Part shown: positions 10,196 to 21,320 of the stretch, piece after piece
Layout of the letters: every line of letters starts with the position of its first letter
Position numbering within the stretch: position 1 is the first letter of the stretch
NCBI GenBank assembly: GCA_025765595.1
Contig: JAIVFH010000042.1
Coordinates: forward strand, 213,690 to 277,689
Length of the DNA stretch: 64,000 bases
Origin: Obelidium mucronatum
Taxonomy: Eukaryota > Chytridiomycota > Chytridiomycetes > Chytridiales > Chytriomycetaceae
Reading direction: 5' to 3'
Notes under the pieces: model-generated
Databases searched by the model: none
What the model saw: the letters and a program-made list of their open reading frames with translations, nothing else
Told to the model about the DNA's origin: nothing
Program-made: the position numbers and the translations under genes

Positions 10196-11730
10196 TCACA
10201 TGCCCTCTAAAACCAAATGCAAAAAGTTATCTGGATACGAAAAATTCCTTGATAACCAAAGCAACGACGTGTCCAAAGGCACTTCCACGCCATGCGTAAT
10301 GACTCTAAACTTTTTCGTTGTGGTGGTTGAATTCGGGGGGTTTTCATTCAATGATGGTTCATTCACGTGTGTTGTTGTGGAAAGTGGATCCGAATCTGGA
10401 GAAACATGTTCATGTTGTTGTTGTTGTTGTTGTTGTTCTTGTGTTTGAGGAATGGCTGATGATACAGGGACGATGGAAGGTACCAAGACGTGAAGAGCGT
10501 GTAGTAATGTGGTATCTATTGCCAAAAAAAAAATTGCGATGCAAATTCAACGACCAAGTAAAACAACAAGGCGATGATGGGATAGACTTTTAAACGAAAG
10601 GGGGGGAAATAATACAGGGAGAAAAAAGACACTGAATACCGCCTTCGGCAGGTTATGAAAGACACCAGTACCTGGATGCACAAGATCCTGACATACTGGT
10701 TTATCATAACCCAAATACAACCGAACAGCAACTGATCTTCCAGCGCCAGCACCACTACCACCACTTGGACTCAACGCTTCCGATTCCACACCAGCAACAT
10801 TACTACTACTACTACTACTACTACTAGGAGGACCCAACAATTTCGAATTCACTGCCCAAAAGGCGTCATGCAGTTGTGTCAATTTCGACTTGTATTCCAA
10901 ACTCCCCCACTCTGCTGTCTCCTCCACAGATTCGACCAATGAATTCCAAAGAAGCATTTGATCCGATTTGGGAAGACTCATGACTTTTTTGATTGATGTG
11001 TGGCGAATAAACTCGGACTGTTTTTTTTTTTTTTTTTTGTGGTGGTAAGAAAAACAAAACCATTGAAAAAAAAAAGCACAGTTTTCGCTACACCTCTTTC
11101 AGAGAATTCATGTAGAAATCGCGTGGAGGATTGTTTTGGAGGGATGCAGTGGGAATCGCCTTGAATATTTTATCTGATGGAAAGTTTGACACATGAAGCG
11201 TTATTCTCCAAGGGATTGTGGCGAAATGATGATGAGTAGGAGGAAGAGGCGTGATTTGCGTTGGTAGTTGCGGGGTTTGTGGGGTTTGAGCCGCAGGTGG
11301 TTGGAAGGGTGTGTAGGTGACGATATCATGCAGCAGGCCTATCGGATAATGCCTTGCCAAATGGGAATGCAAGGTGAGATTTGGATGAACACACTAGAAA
11401 AGCGTTTACCACTTGAGCGGGATGCCCTCGCAGCTGAACCAGAGTTCCGCCGCCTCATCGAGCGGCGGCGTTGCAAAGAAGTGGGCCTTCAGCGCGGCGG
11501 CGTACAGCGGCAGGTACGCGCAGCGCAGCGCAAGCAGCTGTGTTTGGAGCGTTTTGATTGGTCCGTTGGACGGGCGGTGGAGCAGTTTGATTGGTCAGCA
11601 ACAGAGACACAAACAAACAAACACGCACGTGCAGCGGATCCCGCGGCGGCAGCGTGTTGTCTGCGGCCGCAAGACTGACGACGATTGGCACGGCGCCCAG
11701 CCAGATGCGCGTCGTTGCTTCGCGCTCCAT
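10196..11730 (-). CDS. ATG5: Autophagy protein Atg5
   Basis: Five exons join in phase: 11730-11629, 11537-11410, 11352-11094, 11017-10672 and 10515-10196, giving 384 residues. The N-terminus has the Atg5 opening (TTRIWLGAVPIVVSL), then AYLPLYAAALKAHFF and HYPIGLLHDIV. Next come the first ubiquitin-like-fold end (PWRITLHVSNFP) and NSLKESEFIRH, whose Lys sits where Atg12 is conjugated in known Atg5. The C-terminal ubiquitin-like fold ends HGVEVPLDTSLLWLSRN and YPDNFLHLVL, the family hallmark. Atg5-Atg12 with Atg16 acts as the E3-like complex that lipidates Atg8 on the forming autophagosome. It is longer than animal Atg5 (about 275) because of a Pro/Thr/Gln linker, a Ser run encoded by a triplet repeat (10800-10828) and a Gln run (about 10418-10440). 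One intron contains an isolated copy of the palindromic motif found in the anoctamin minisatellite. The nitrilase gene ends only 63 bp upstream. Confidence 0.93.
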
Positions 11731-11793
11731 TCTTTTATTTTATTATTTTTTATTATTTTCCTTTATTATTGTTATTTCCCTCGACCGCAAAAC

Positions 11794-12910
11794 TCAGCCG
11801 AGAAACGCCGCCACATTCTGGCGCGAGCGGTCGACAACCAGACGCGTCACGTCCGGGCGCGAGTAGTGGCCGCTGGGGTCCAGCAGCGCGCGCTCTTCCA
11901 GCACGCGCGCAGCGTCAATCTCGACAAGCCGAATGCATTCCTGCCGGACAATCGGCGCAACAACCCACTGGCCGTCGGGCCCGGACACGCACGAGCCGCC
12001 GTCCGCAAGCCAGTCGGCCCCAGTCGCGTCCATGTGCGCAATCAGCACGTCGTATCCTGGGATCGGCTTCATTGCATGTGCCTTGGCAAGGAGCTCGCGA
12101 TTCATGACATTGCTCACGGACACGACAAAGGAACGCGACTCGGTGGCGATAAACCGGGTAATGTCTTCCGTGTTTCTCTGTGTTCCTGGCCACAAGGCAA
12201 TGTGGAGGTTTTCGCCCTGAGCGTACAAGGCAGCACGGGAAAGAGGCATCCAATTCTACGTATTTGCATTGAATTTAGAATGAATTCAGTTGAAAAAAGA
12301 TGTATATACCTCCCAGCAGTTCAAGACACCCATGGTGAACTCTCCCACTTTTTTGGTTCGCAACCCGTGTCCATCTCCAATCGCCCACGCCAACCGCTCT
12401 TCATGCGTTGGCATCAACTTTCGATGGACATTCTCGATAGTTCCCGTGTTTCCGATAGTAACGGCCGAGCAATAAAGAGAGTGGCCGCCACGATCAACAG
12501 CCCTCTCAATCGTCCCAACAACAATCACCACGTTTCTTTGTTTCGCCAACACACAAAGCGGCTTCAAGTCTCCTCCATCATCCAATCTGATTTCAACTGC
12601 TTCTTGAACGTATCGCGCATACAATTGTTTCTGCAATGTGTCATTGAATGCCGCCGCATTGGTCCTCTCGAGCCACCATCTATTTTTTTTTTTTACAAGG
12701 ATTGATTGGATCAGGGTATATCCTTTTTTTCAGTTTTACAAGTACTCGAGTACTCGAAATACTCAACGGATACGCTGGAATCGTCGCTTCGCCAAAGAGG
12801 ACAAGTTCAGCACCGCCTTGAGCGGCTTCTTCCACGGCTGTGCAAACTCTGGCAATGGTTTCCTCCTTGTTCAAAAGAACAGACGAGATTTGTGCAATTC
12901 CAATCTTCAT
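11794..12910 (-). CDS. Nitrilase (branch 1 type, nitrile or cyanide hydrolysis)
   Basis: Start at ATG 12910 (MKIGIAQISSVLLNKEET). The catalytic triad of the nitrilase superfamily is visible: Glu in LVLFGEATIPAYP, Lys in ENVHRKLMPTHEERLAW, and Cys in GVLNCWENWMPLSRAAL. The CWENxMPLxRAAxY context and HRKLxPTxxERxxWxxGDG are characteristic of true nitrilases and cyanide-degrading enzymes rather than omega-amidases. The last intron (12309-12256) is clear and interrupts the codons right after CWE; the last exon is 12255-11794. The first intron is less certain: the donor is probably GTAAAACTG near 12740 and the acceptor an AG in or just after the CTCGAG near 12670. The protein is about 330 residues. 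A damaged copy of exon 1 lies near 16.2 kb. Substrate not determinable. Confidence 0.88.
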
Positions 12911-13795
12911 TTTCGTTTTGCTTTCGTCTTTATTTTTTTTGGTTCGATAAAGTGATACCGGAAATTCTCGGAAGCAGGCTTTTCCGAAGGATTAATCAGA
13001 GATTATTAGATCCTTTGGAAAAAAAACAACTTCCTTTTAAATTTTATATCAAACTTCTATCCTGTTGTTGTATTTTGCTTGAAAGAATATTAAAATATGG
13101 GCGGAGACAAATATTGAATCTGTTTTGGAGGTTGAATAAAAACTGTTTAGTGCCGTAAGAGGAAAGATTGGTGCCTTGCCTGTTTTTTTATTCGAGACGG
13201 TGCAATCGGGCCGTCGCTGCAGTGCCCAGAAATTTTCACAACATTCATCCACAGTACGGTGCAATACCCGCTACTTTCTCACTGCTTTCTCACGATAAAG
13301 AGCACTAATCAAGTCAAGATGGCTCAAAGAGTGAGCACCACTGCCAAACTGTGACTCGACAACGGACTCGGACAAGACGGCTTCCTCCTGACTTCTTCAA
13401 TCTGGCCTTTCGTTCAGGGATATTCATCCTCTTCCAAGTGAAAGAATAGTGGTTTTATTATTACATGGTCACATCTATGAAGCACCAATGATATCAACAG
13501 TTGGTTCTTTAAGAATCACTTCAAAGGCAAAGGACGATTTCTTGGAAAAACACGAAATCGCAACATCGAACCTGGTTGTGGCCCGCACTTTATTACAAAC
13601 ATCAATACATTATTATCTGACACGAATGAATGTTTAAAAGCGTGAAGAGGAAAAGAGAAAGTCCATTGTCTAGACACAAATAGAAGAGACAGCTGCAGAA
13701 ATTTCCACATCCAAGCACTCTTGTTTCACAAGAACGGAGACATATTCAGCACCTATAGTTTAGAAGATTTAGTTTTTATCTTTTTAAAGCTGGAT
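12911..13795. other. Intergenic region, no gene seen
   Basis: Only short overlapping open frames without recognisable domains or splice support. It lies upstream of the nitrilase and downstream of the membrane protein at 13.8 kb, so it should hold the nitrilase promoter and the 3' UTR of its neighbour. Confidence 0.3.
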
Positions 13796-15648
13796 TCACT
13801 CACAAATGTTAAGAGTCGGCAAGTCGAGTTGAGGAAGTTTGAAATCAAAGTTTGGTAACGAAAGGTTGATATCAGGCATATTAATACCCAAATCAATTCT
13901 AAAGTTGAAAATCGGGTCAAGGATTCTGTCAACCAGATCATTCAGTGGCTTCAAAATGTCGTTCAAAACTTTCATGACATCTCTGGCGCCATAGAAGACA
14001 TCTGTCAGAGTTTTGCAGTTACCACCACAAACGGATGGGCAGTCTGATGTGCTTCCAATCTTCAAGTTTCCGCCCACTGGCCAACAAACTCCAGCACCCA
14101 ATGCGTTGTCAAAACCGTTTGGACAACGTCCTGCACACAGGGCGCCATATTTATAATCCTCTGGCTTGCAATATTGGCGTTCAAACAAAGTAACCTTGAT
14201 TCCAGGACCTCCGTTCGGCTCACAAAGGCAGCACCCTACGTTATGATAGTTTGGCTTGCAACGAGGGTACTTCATTCCACCCCACCATTCACATCCTTGG
14301 CCATGTTCGCGATCGCACCTCCAAGCATCCCAGAATGCGTAACCTCCACCGCGACCGTATGTGTGAAGCCCTAAAAAAAAAATTTTTTTGTTTAGTTTGA
14401 TTTATCTGAACAGTTGAAAAAAAAAAGGGATGATACGAACAGCAACTAGTTCCATCGTCGTGCATGTGAGACGGACATGCTCTGACTTGTGGCAGGAATG
14501 CCGCATGCGTATACACATTGTTTACCCAACACATTTTGGTGTCCAAAACCTGTCGAATAGGATCAACCACCTTGGAGATTCCTTCCTGGATCCTTTTGAT
14601 GGCCTCTGTAACAGCATCCAAGTTCGGTAACTTGGCAACCATATCGGCAACTTCGCGGATTCTGCGATCCAGTTCGCCGAACGCGCCAATGGCTTCCGAA
14701 GAATAGAGCAGAACTGGATCGATGGCTAGAAACGCTGATGCTCTGAGGTTATTGCAGGTGTTGAGGGTGGCTGGAGATTGGCATTGACCCGCCAGTTTTT
14801 TGGAAACAGCAGTAAAAGCAGAATTGAGACGAGTGAGGATTAAATCTTCTCCTCTTGGAATCTTATTGAGTACAATCGTGGCCGTTTGGAAGTCCTTGAG
14901 ACGCTTAACAACAGTCGTTGTGGCGTTTTTTGCCATTGAAATCGCTTTCTCAGCGCTTTTAACTTTTGGTTCGACATTGTCGATACCATTCTTGAGTGTC
15001 GAGGTGATTTTCTCCAAAGGAATCAATGCTTTCTGGAAAACCCCAAAAGCAAGTGGCTTGATGACTTGAATAAGGTTCTTGATGGTTTCAAATTGAGACT
15101 TTGCCTTCTCAAGATTTGCACGCAAACCAGACACTTTTTTTTCCAAGTCTTGCAATTGTTTCTCCAATTTTTGGGCATTGTCATATGCGGTGAGGAACTT
15201 TGGCGCATTGTCGTTGAGCTTGGTGAGGCGGGTTTGGGATTGTGCCAGAATGGCTTTTCCATCATTACAGGTGAGTCCCGATGAAGTGGCGGCACTTGCG
15301 TTGGATGACACTGGCACCGCCAAACTAATTGCAGGAGCCGTAAAGTAAGTAGCGATGCCGGCAGATGTGGCGATAAGTAAAGTTGCTGCAACGAGGACCC
15401 ACACCCAAAAATAGCGCTGGAAATTACAAATCACATTACTAATATGTTACACTTACAAAAAAAAAGTTTTACCTTGCGAATTGAAAGAGGTCTCTCAACA
15501 GGGACGTCAAAGGAGCTCTGCTTTTCGAAAGAAGCCTGAGAAAAGTATTAGGAATGGTTAAAGATTCATTTGCAGCATTGTTCCATTCTGTAACAAAGTA
15601 CCTCGGACGCTTGGAGAAATGGTTGACCAGATTCACTGGAGTTGGCAT
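13796..15648 (-). CDS. Cys-rich type II membrane protein with coiled coil, unknown
   Basis: Not recognised. Reading the minus strand, a short first exon may begin at ATG 15648 (MPTPVNLVNHF); the join to the next exon is out of phase by my reading, so the start is tentative. An exon ending near 15472 encodes a cytosolic tail. The main exon (about 15421-14440) starts RYFWVWVLVAATLL, a signal-anchor segment, then a long helical, probably coiled-coil luminal region (LEKQLQDLEKKVSGL). The last exon (about 14370-13796) has a Cys-rich module (GCCLCEPNGGPG, RCPNGFDNALGAGVCWP, CPSVCGGNCKTL), followed by an amphipathic C-terminal stretch with PDINLSLPNFDFKLPQL. A single membrane anchor with an extracellular coiled coil and disulfide-rich head suggests a surface or secreted protein, but no family is clear. 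Confidence 0.55.
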
Positions 15649-16159
15649 GTCAGAAATTCACCTCTTAGCATTTGCACCAAACGACAAACCTCATCAGTGC
15701 TTTTTTCAGTAGTTTTAAGTTTTTTCAAAGAAAAAAATAGTTTTAAATAGTTTTTCAAAAAAAAAAAAATTCAATGAAGATCTGACAAAGATCTGGAAAA
15801 TTTTCTGATGCACGTGGGGGCATTTTGGGCCAAATTCTTTGATCACCACAAGTTTTTTCTTGGCGACGGAACCTTCTGTTGTGTCTGAACGCTGCGCCGG
15901 CCCACGGCTTACTAACCATAGGCTTATTATCGCACATGAACCAATCCTGTCCAAATTTTCACAGAAATAGAGCATGTAATAGTTAACTCGGATTATTAAT
16001 ATTGAACTTACCGCTGACAAATAGTCCCAACCCAATTATACAGCTTTTTTCTCAGCAATCTAAAATTCATAAAATAAAAACTACACGTTGTGCAGAAGAA
16101 TGTGGACCATTGATTTGGTGATTTACATGTGGGCTGTCTGCTGCAGTTCCAACTCAATG
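15649..16159. other. Intergenic region, no gene seen
   Basis: No supported coding sequence. It contains short A and T runs (15726-15770) and degenerates leftward from the nitrilase-exon relic. Confidence 0.25.
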
Positions 16160-16262
16160 CACAATGACAGCTGCTTCTTCGACGGCCCTGCAAACTCTGG
16201 AAATAGTTTCCTCCTTGTTAGAAGAACAGATGAGGTTTGGGCAATTCCAATCTTCTTTTTTC
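16160..16262 (-). pseudogene. Relic of nitrilase exon 1
   Basis: The minus strand here is about four-fifths identical by eye to the first coding exon of the nitrilase (12825-12910). The matching protein is KIGIAQTSSVLL, then, one frame over, NKEETISRVCRAVEEAA. The start ATG is replaced by AAG, one base is missing between SSVLL and NKEE, and similarity fades beyond AVEEAA. Only this exon is present, so it is a broken partial duplicate lying about 3.3 kb from the intact gene, in the same orientation. Confidence 0.75.
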
Positions 16263-17056
16263 TTTCTTTTTTGTTGGGTTTCTGGATCGACTGAAAAAAA
16301 AATTTTCACATTCTCAATTTGGAAATGACTGGGAGAAACCCTAAATGACACAAGTCTCAATGCCATCCCCACCACCCCAATCCATCATCAACCATCAAAG
16401 CGACACTGTAGATGGCGATCATACCAATTCCATTAGCATAAATCAGAGAATATGCCGTTATCAGGTAATTTAGTATTGTATCTCTATTTGTGTCCCACAT
16501 CTGCCGCACCTTCCCAACGTGACTTGGTTCAAACTCTGTGCCACGTATGGCACAGACTTTATTCCATGCCGCTTCTTCTTCTTTTTCTTTTCTTGAGTTG
16601 TGCTTGCTTCTTTCGTAGTGGTAGGTCAATACTCAACTCATTTTAGATGGAGCATATGAGTAGGTTCAGTTAATAATGTTGATGCACACAAATGCTGGAT
16701 GCGAAATTGTCTGGAATCAGTGTGTTGCCAGCGGTGCATGGACCAATTTTAATGGCGAGTTGTGAATGTGGTGTTCTTGCTGCGTGGTTGGTTGCTTTTT
16801 GGCACCGATGCTATTGCATTGATCACTGGTCGCAAAAGTTTCTGAAAGTAACGTTGGGACAAAGTTGGGTGTATGGGGAGCAGACGGTGGAAGGCAACGA
16901 AGAGGAATAAATTAAGTATTAATATTTATATCGATGAAACATTTATTAATGACTGCAAATAAACATAAAGTTATACTATAGAGAACAATAATTTTTAATC
17001 TTACAAGATGTGTTGGGTTTCGCTTCGTAATAATAAATAAAATAAAAATCAAAAAC
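16263..17056. other. Intergenic region, no supported gene
   Basis: A 90-codon open frame on the minus strand (16357-16629) contains ILNYLITAYSLIYANGIG, a possible membrane helix, but it has no recognisable family or splice context and may be chance. The right part should hold the promoter of the gene starting at 17057. Confidence 0.25.
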
Positions 17057-18245
17057 ATGAGTGGAGACGAATACGACAGTGACGAAAGCGACATTCCCCC
17101 ATGGCACGAAGAGCTGCCCAAGCCGCCAACCCCACCGCCAGTCGAACAAGTAGTGGCTTTCAAGACAAAGAAGACGATGCTCGATGCAGTCACTTGCCGC
17201 AAGAGTCCGCTTTACGGTAAAACCAGTGTTTTGGTTTGCTTGGATTGTTCTAAAACCCTGCTGCTGCTCGCTTTGCAAGACAACTGCAAGCTCCTGGCAC
17301 AGAACGGCGTTGATCTTATGGCAATGATTTCTCGGAAGCGGTACAACTGGTATCTGAAGAAGGGCTTGGCAGAGGTGGTTGACGATGTAAGGAATTACAT
17401 CCCTGTAGGAGGGACTAAAACAAAAAACGAAACCTCCCCCCTCTACAGCATTCGATTCGAATTACTTTTGAGCCAAAAGGTCCAGGCGGCTCTGAATACG
17501 GAATCACAGAAAAGAACAACATCTGTGTTGTGTGTGGAAACACAAACAACCTGTTCAGGACTTACATTGTGCCACATGCTTACCGATCCGAGTTCCCATC
17601 GGAAATGAGTGCCAGTCAAAGTCATGACGTTGTTTTGCAATGCGATAGATGTTTTCCAGTTGAGCACTTGCGTCTACGGTTGGTTTTTTGGCTAAGCACA
17701 CACAAACACACCAAAAAAAATATAAATAGATCTGGGCTAAAGCTTCGGGCACACTTCGAAATCAATTGAGCAAGGAATTCAATGCTCCTGTAAACGGAAT
17801 CATGCTTTTGGATCCTGAATCCGCCTTCAACGATACAGATTCCGTTGTGAGCAGCGACACAACCAACACGACCGGAACTTCCTCCACCAATACTGCCGGC
17901 TCTCTCGCATCTGCAAAAAGCGCCGCCAAGGCGCTTATTAAAATCGGCAGGAGTATTCCAACGGAACGAAAGCAGATCCTACTAAATCGTGTGGCCGCCT
18001 TCTTGGGAAAAGAAGACGCCTCACAGATTACGGATACAGAACTCAAGGAAATGGCGGATGCCCCCATAAATCACTTGGTTTCCAGAGACCGGATCAAGAC
18101 ACACGAGAGGATTGTTGTGGATGCGTACAAAGGACGGGAACAGGAACTTGTCATGAGATGGCGGCAAATGTTCCTGGATGAATGCGATCCTCAGTTTTTG
18201 CCGGATTTTTGGAGTGTTGATTTTGTAAAGCCTTTGAGTTTTTGA
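17057..18245 (+). CDS. EXD2 C-terminal-domain protein without exonuclease domain
   Basis: Four exons join in phase: 17057-17216, 17280-17386, 17449-17682 and 17730-18245, giving 338 residues. The first about 35 residues are acidic and Pro-rich (MSGDEYDSDESDIPPWHEE). The rest follows the region downstream of the 3'-5' exonuclease domain of EXD2: KSPLYDNCKLL, RYNWYLKKGLAEVV, ITFEPKGPGG, a zinc-finger-like ICVVCGN, YIVPHAYRSEFP, SHDVVLQCDRC, then LSKEFNAPVNG, a helical part and a C-terminal RWRQMFLDECDPQFLPDFWSVDF. None of the DEDD exonuclease motifs is present, and the start codon lies just before this domain, so it is a stand-alone form. EXD2 acts in DNA-end processing and mitochondria in animals; what this domain does alone is unknown, though the CxxC...CxxC pair and conserved His suggest metal and perhaps nucleic-acid binding. 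Confidence 0.75.
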
Positions 18246-18301
18246 AAAATTGATAAAACATAAAAATAAAACTTGACACGAAACGCGTCCGAACTTGCTG
18301 G

Positions 18302-20327
18302 ATGCAGCACAACAACAACACCAACAAGGCCAGCGGCCTCTTGAGAATGCGAATTGTCTCTGAAATGCTCGACTCAGAGACTAGATATCTTAAGTCTTTG
18401 CAAGTACTTCAGAAGGTAAACCAAGAGTTGACTTGACCTGACCTTTTCGAAACCCTATACCTCACAAAACCAAAAAAAAAAAAAAAACCAAAGGTCTTTG
18501 TCCAGCCAATTCGAGCTGCTCTCGATGCTTCAATCTGCCAAAAGCTGTTTTCGAATATCGATGACATTGTCAGAGTCTCTGTGTTTCTGCAGCAAGAACT
18601 CAGCTCCCGATTGACGCAAAGCGAGGTTCTATACAGAGAATCTGAAGTTGAAAATGAAGGCGAGGTTGGACTCAGTTTAGTAGTTGGTGACGTTCTCTTG
18701 CAACTCGTAAGTGTCGTGTCAAAGAGTTGATTCCATTATTCCCACTTTGGCTTGAAAAACATCCCAACCCCCCCACCCTGTATAACTCAGCTTGCCATTT
18801 CAAAAAAAAAAAAGGTCCCATTCCTCAAACTTTACACCACCTATTGCACAAACTTTTCCTTGGCTCTGGAAACAGTATCAGAACTTCTTTCCAAAAGCGC
18901 GAGCAGCAGCAGCTTCTCGAAAATCATGAAACATGCAGCCTTGAATCCGGAATGTGGACAGAATCGATTCGATGCTTTCTTGATTCTGCCGATTCAGAGG
19001 ATTCCACGGTATACAATGTTGTTGGATGTGAGTGTTTCTTTTTTTTTTTTGTTCTAGCTTCTTCTTCCTTTCACGTGCAGTTTTATTAATCTGCAAGATA
19101 TGTTTTACTTTGGGTTCTGTCAACATTTTTTTTTTTTAGAAACTCCTTGAAAACACGTTTATCGGACATCCAGACTATGAAAACTTGCTCAAATCGCGGA
19201 ATATGACGGCTCAAAGTGAGATTGATTTTCGGGCGGGGTGTCTTTTTTTTTCTCCTTCTTTGTTTTCAACTGTTATCATCAAAAAAAGTCGCTTCGGTTG
19301 TCAACAACCGAATCCACGAACACGAAATGTTTCAAGAAATGCTTATTATTCAAAGGTCTTTGGTTGGATTTGATGAGGTTTAGTTGTGTTTTTTATTTCT
19401 GTTTTTTTTTTTTTTTTTTTTTTTTGGTTCCAAATGAGTTTTTTTTTTTTTAATGTTGATTCTTCTCGCGCCTATAGGTGCTGATTGTCCCAGGCCGGCG
19501 CCTCATTTATTCTGGGAAAATTACAAAAGTTTGTCGTCGCAGTGATCAAATTCGGCACTTGTTTCTCTTCTCGGATATCTTGGTGTACACGATGCCTGTA
19601 CAACAACTCTATGTTTTTCATCGAAAGATTCATTTGGAGCATTGTTTAGTGAAATTGATGAATGATTCTTGCAGTTGAGTTGGTTTTGTTTTTGTTTGTG
19701 AGGTGTTGGGGTTATTCAAGATGATGCTTTTTTTTTATATTTTAGCCATCAAACATACGTTTCAGATCATTAGTACTGAGAAGTCATTCGCAGCTTACAC
19801 TGGTAGTGTTTTTTCGAAAATCAATTTTTTTGTAGTCCTTATTTTCTTTTTTTTTTTGTTTTTCTTTTTCGGGGGTGATTTGTTCTAACTACTTGGTTCA
19901 TTCAGAATCAGCGATAGAAACTCGAGGTTGGGTGGATAGATTATCATTGGCCATACAAGACTTGAATTTAGCGAGAAATAGTCTAAGAATAGGTATTCTA
20001 TTTGTGAACAGAAAAAAAAAAAGGAAGGGCGGGCTGTTTAAGATATTGATGACTTTTTTTTTTTTTTGTCAGACACAACAGAGGTTCATTTCAAGGCGCC
20101 AGTTTGGGTGGGTTAAAAAAAAAACACTACGTTTTGAAAAAGAAACTCTGCATTTTTTTTAAAAACAACATTACACTTTTTTTTTTTTTGGTATAGCTTC
20201 CAAACAAGTTTTCAAATGAATGTATGATTTGTAAGGCTGTTTTTACTCTCTTGAGTCGGAAGGTAAAAAAAAAAAGAGGTTATCATCAAATTTTGGCAAA
20301 CTAAAAAGTATTCGGGCCACCCCCTCG

Positions 20328-20367
<40 letters not shown>

Positions 20368-20667
20368 CATTTATTTTCCCTAAGCATCACTGTCGAATGT
20401 GTGGAAGCATTGTCTGTGGAACTTGTTCTCAACACACGTTTACGATTCCTGGTATCAAGTCGAAACCAAACACGATTGCCCGCGCCTGTGATTCTTGTTT
20501 CAGCAATTGTAGCAATGAGACGACGACGGAGGCGACGATGACGACGACGGCGACGCCATTTATGTCCTTGTCGTGCCAAGAGTCGCAACTGAATCAAGGA
20601 CTGTTGCCCATGGATATCGATGACGATTCGAGTAGTAGCAGCAGTATTGTTCAGTCATTTTGGGGTC

Positions 20668-20700
<33 letters not shown>

Positions 20701-21320
20701 ATAGCACTGTCAATGGGAGTGCAATGTCGCGCGGGCCAGTCCTGGGGAAGAGAGCGAGTAGCACCAGTCAATCTGACATGTCGAGACGTTCAAGTTCTCA
20801 ATTGAGTATCATGTCGTTTAGTGGACAATCGATGGCGAAGCGAAATTCAATGGCAGGTATAAGTGGGGTGAATATGAATCGTGGAATCAGTTTGAGTTCG
20901 TTGTTTTCAGTTGCAAGTGGTGGTGGTGGCAGTATCATTGGAAGTGAGTATGGGGTACTAGTAAGTGAGGAAAGATGCAGTCTGTGTTCTGAGCCATTTG
21001 GATTTGTGAATTGGAAGGTGAATCAAATTATTTTGGATTGTGTGTGTGTGTCTGTTTTTTTTTTTTTTTTGATGTTTTTTTTAAAACCAGCCATTCTTTT
21101 TTCTTTTTTTTTGAAATAGAGGATTTGCAAGTCATGCTGCAAAGCAGTTTGTTCATCGTGTTACAAAGTGGTGGTGGAATCTGGTGATGGCAGCGGTGAC
21201 GGCAGCGGTGGTGACTGTTGTGATGCATGTTTTCATGGAGTTCCGCCAACGTCAGTGATTGTGAATGAAAATGGAGGGTGGTCCTATGTAGAAGATCATG
21301 TCCTTCAAGACGACGATTAG
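18302..21320 (+). CDS. FGD-like Rho guanine-nucleotide exchange factor (DH-PH-FYVE)
   Basis: Twelve exons join in phase (18302-18415, 18494-18706, 18815-19027, 19140-19215, 19289-19377, 19478-19673, 19746-19802, 19906-19992, 20073-20107, 20197-20262, 20385-21017, 21120-21320) for 659 residues. The DH domain starts at MRIVSEMLDSETRYL and includes DAFLILPIQRIPRYTMLLD, the diagnostic RhoGEF helix. A PH domain follows (LIYSGKITKVCRR, HLFLFSDILVYT, and the C-terminal helix with TRGWVDRLSLAI). The FYVE finger begins APVWLPNKFSNECMICKAVF, then RKHHCRMCGSIVCGTCS, including the phosphoinositide-3-phosphate-binding RxHHCR. A Ser/Thr-rich linker leads to a second Cys cluster (ERCSLC, RICKSCCKAVCSSCYKV, CCDAC) like a degenerate FYVE finger. 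The FGD family activates Cdc42-type GTPases at endosomal membranes, linking them to actin. Confidence 0.9.
20328..20366 (+). repeat. 39-base poly-C run in an FGD-like gene intron
   Basis: An uninterrupted run of C lies in the intron just before the HHCRMCG exon, about 18 bases from the TTTTCCCTAAG acceptor. It could serve as an unusual polypyrimidine tract; exact length is sequencing-sensitive. Confidence 0.7.

Noticed and set aside
10196..10525. Independent small gene
   Set aside because: It is the last exon of ATG5, joined in phase to the exon ending at 10672.
16357..16629. Separate membrane protein gene on the minus strand
   Set aside because: Single short frame without family resemblance, splice sites or conserved start context.
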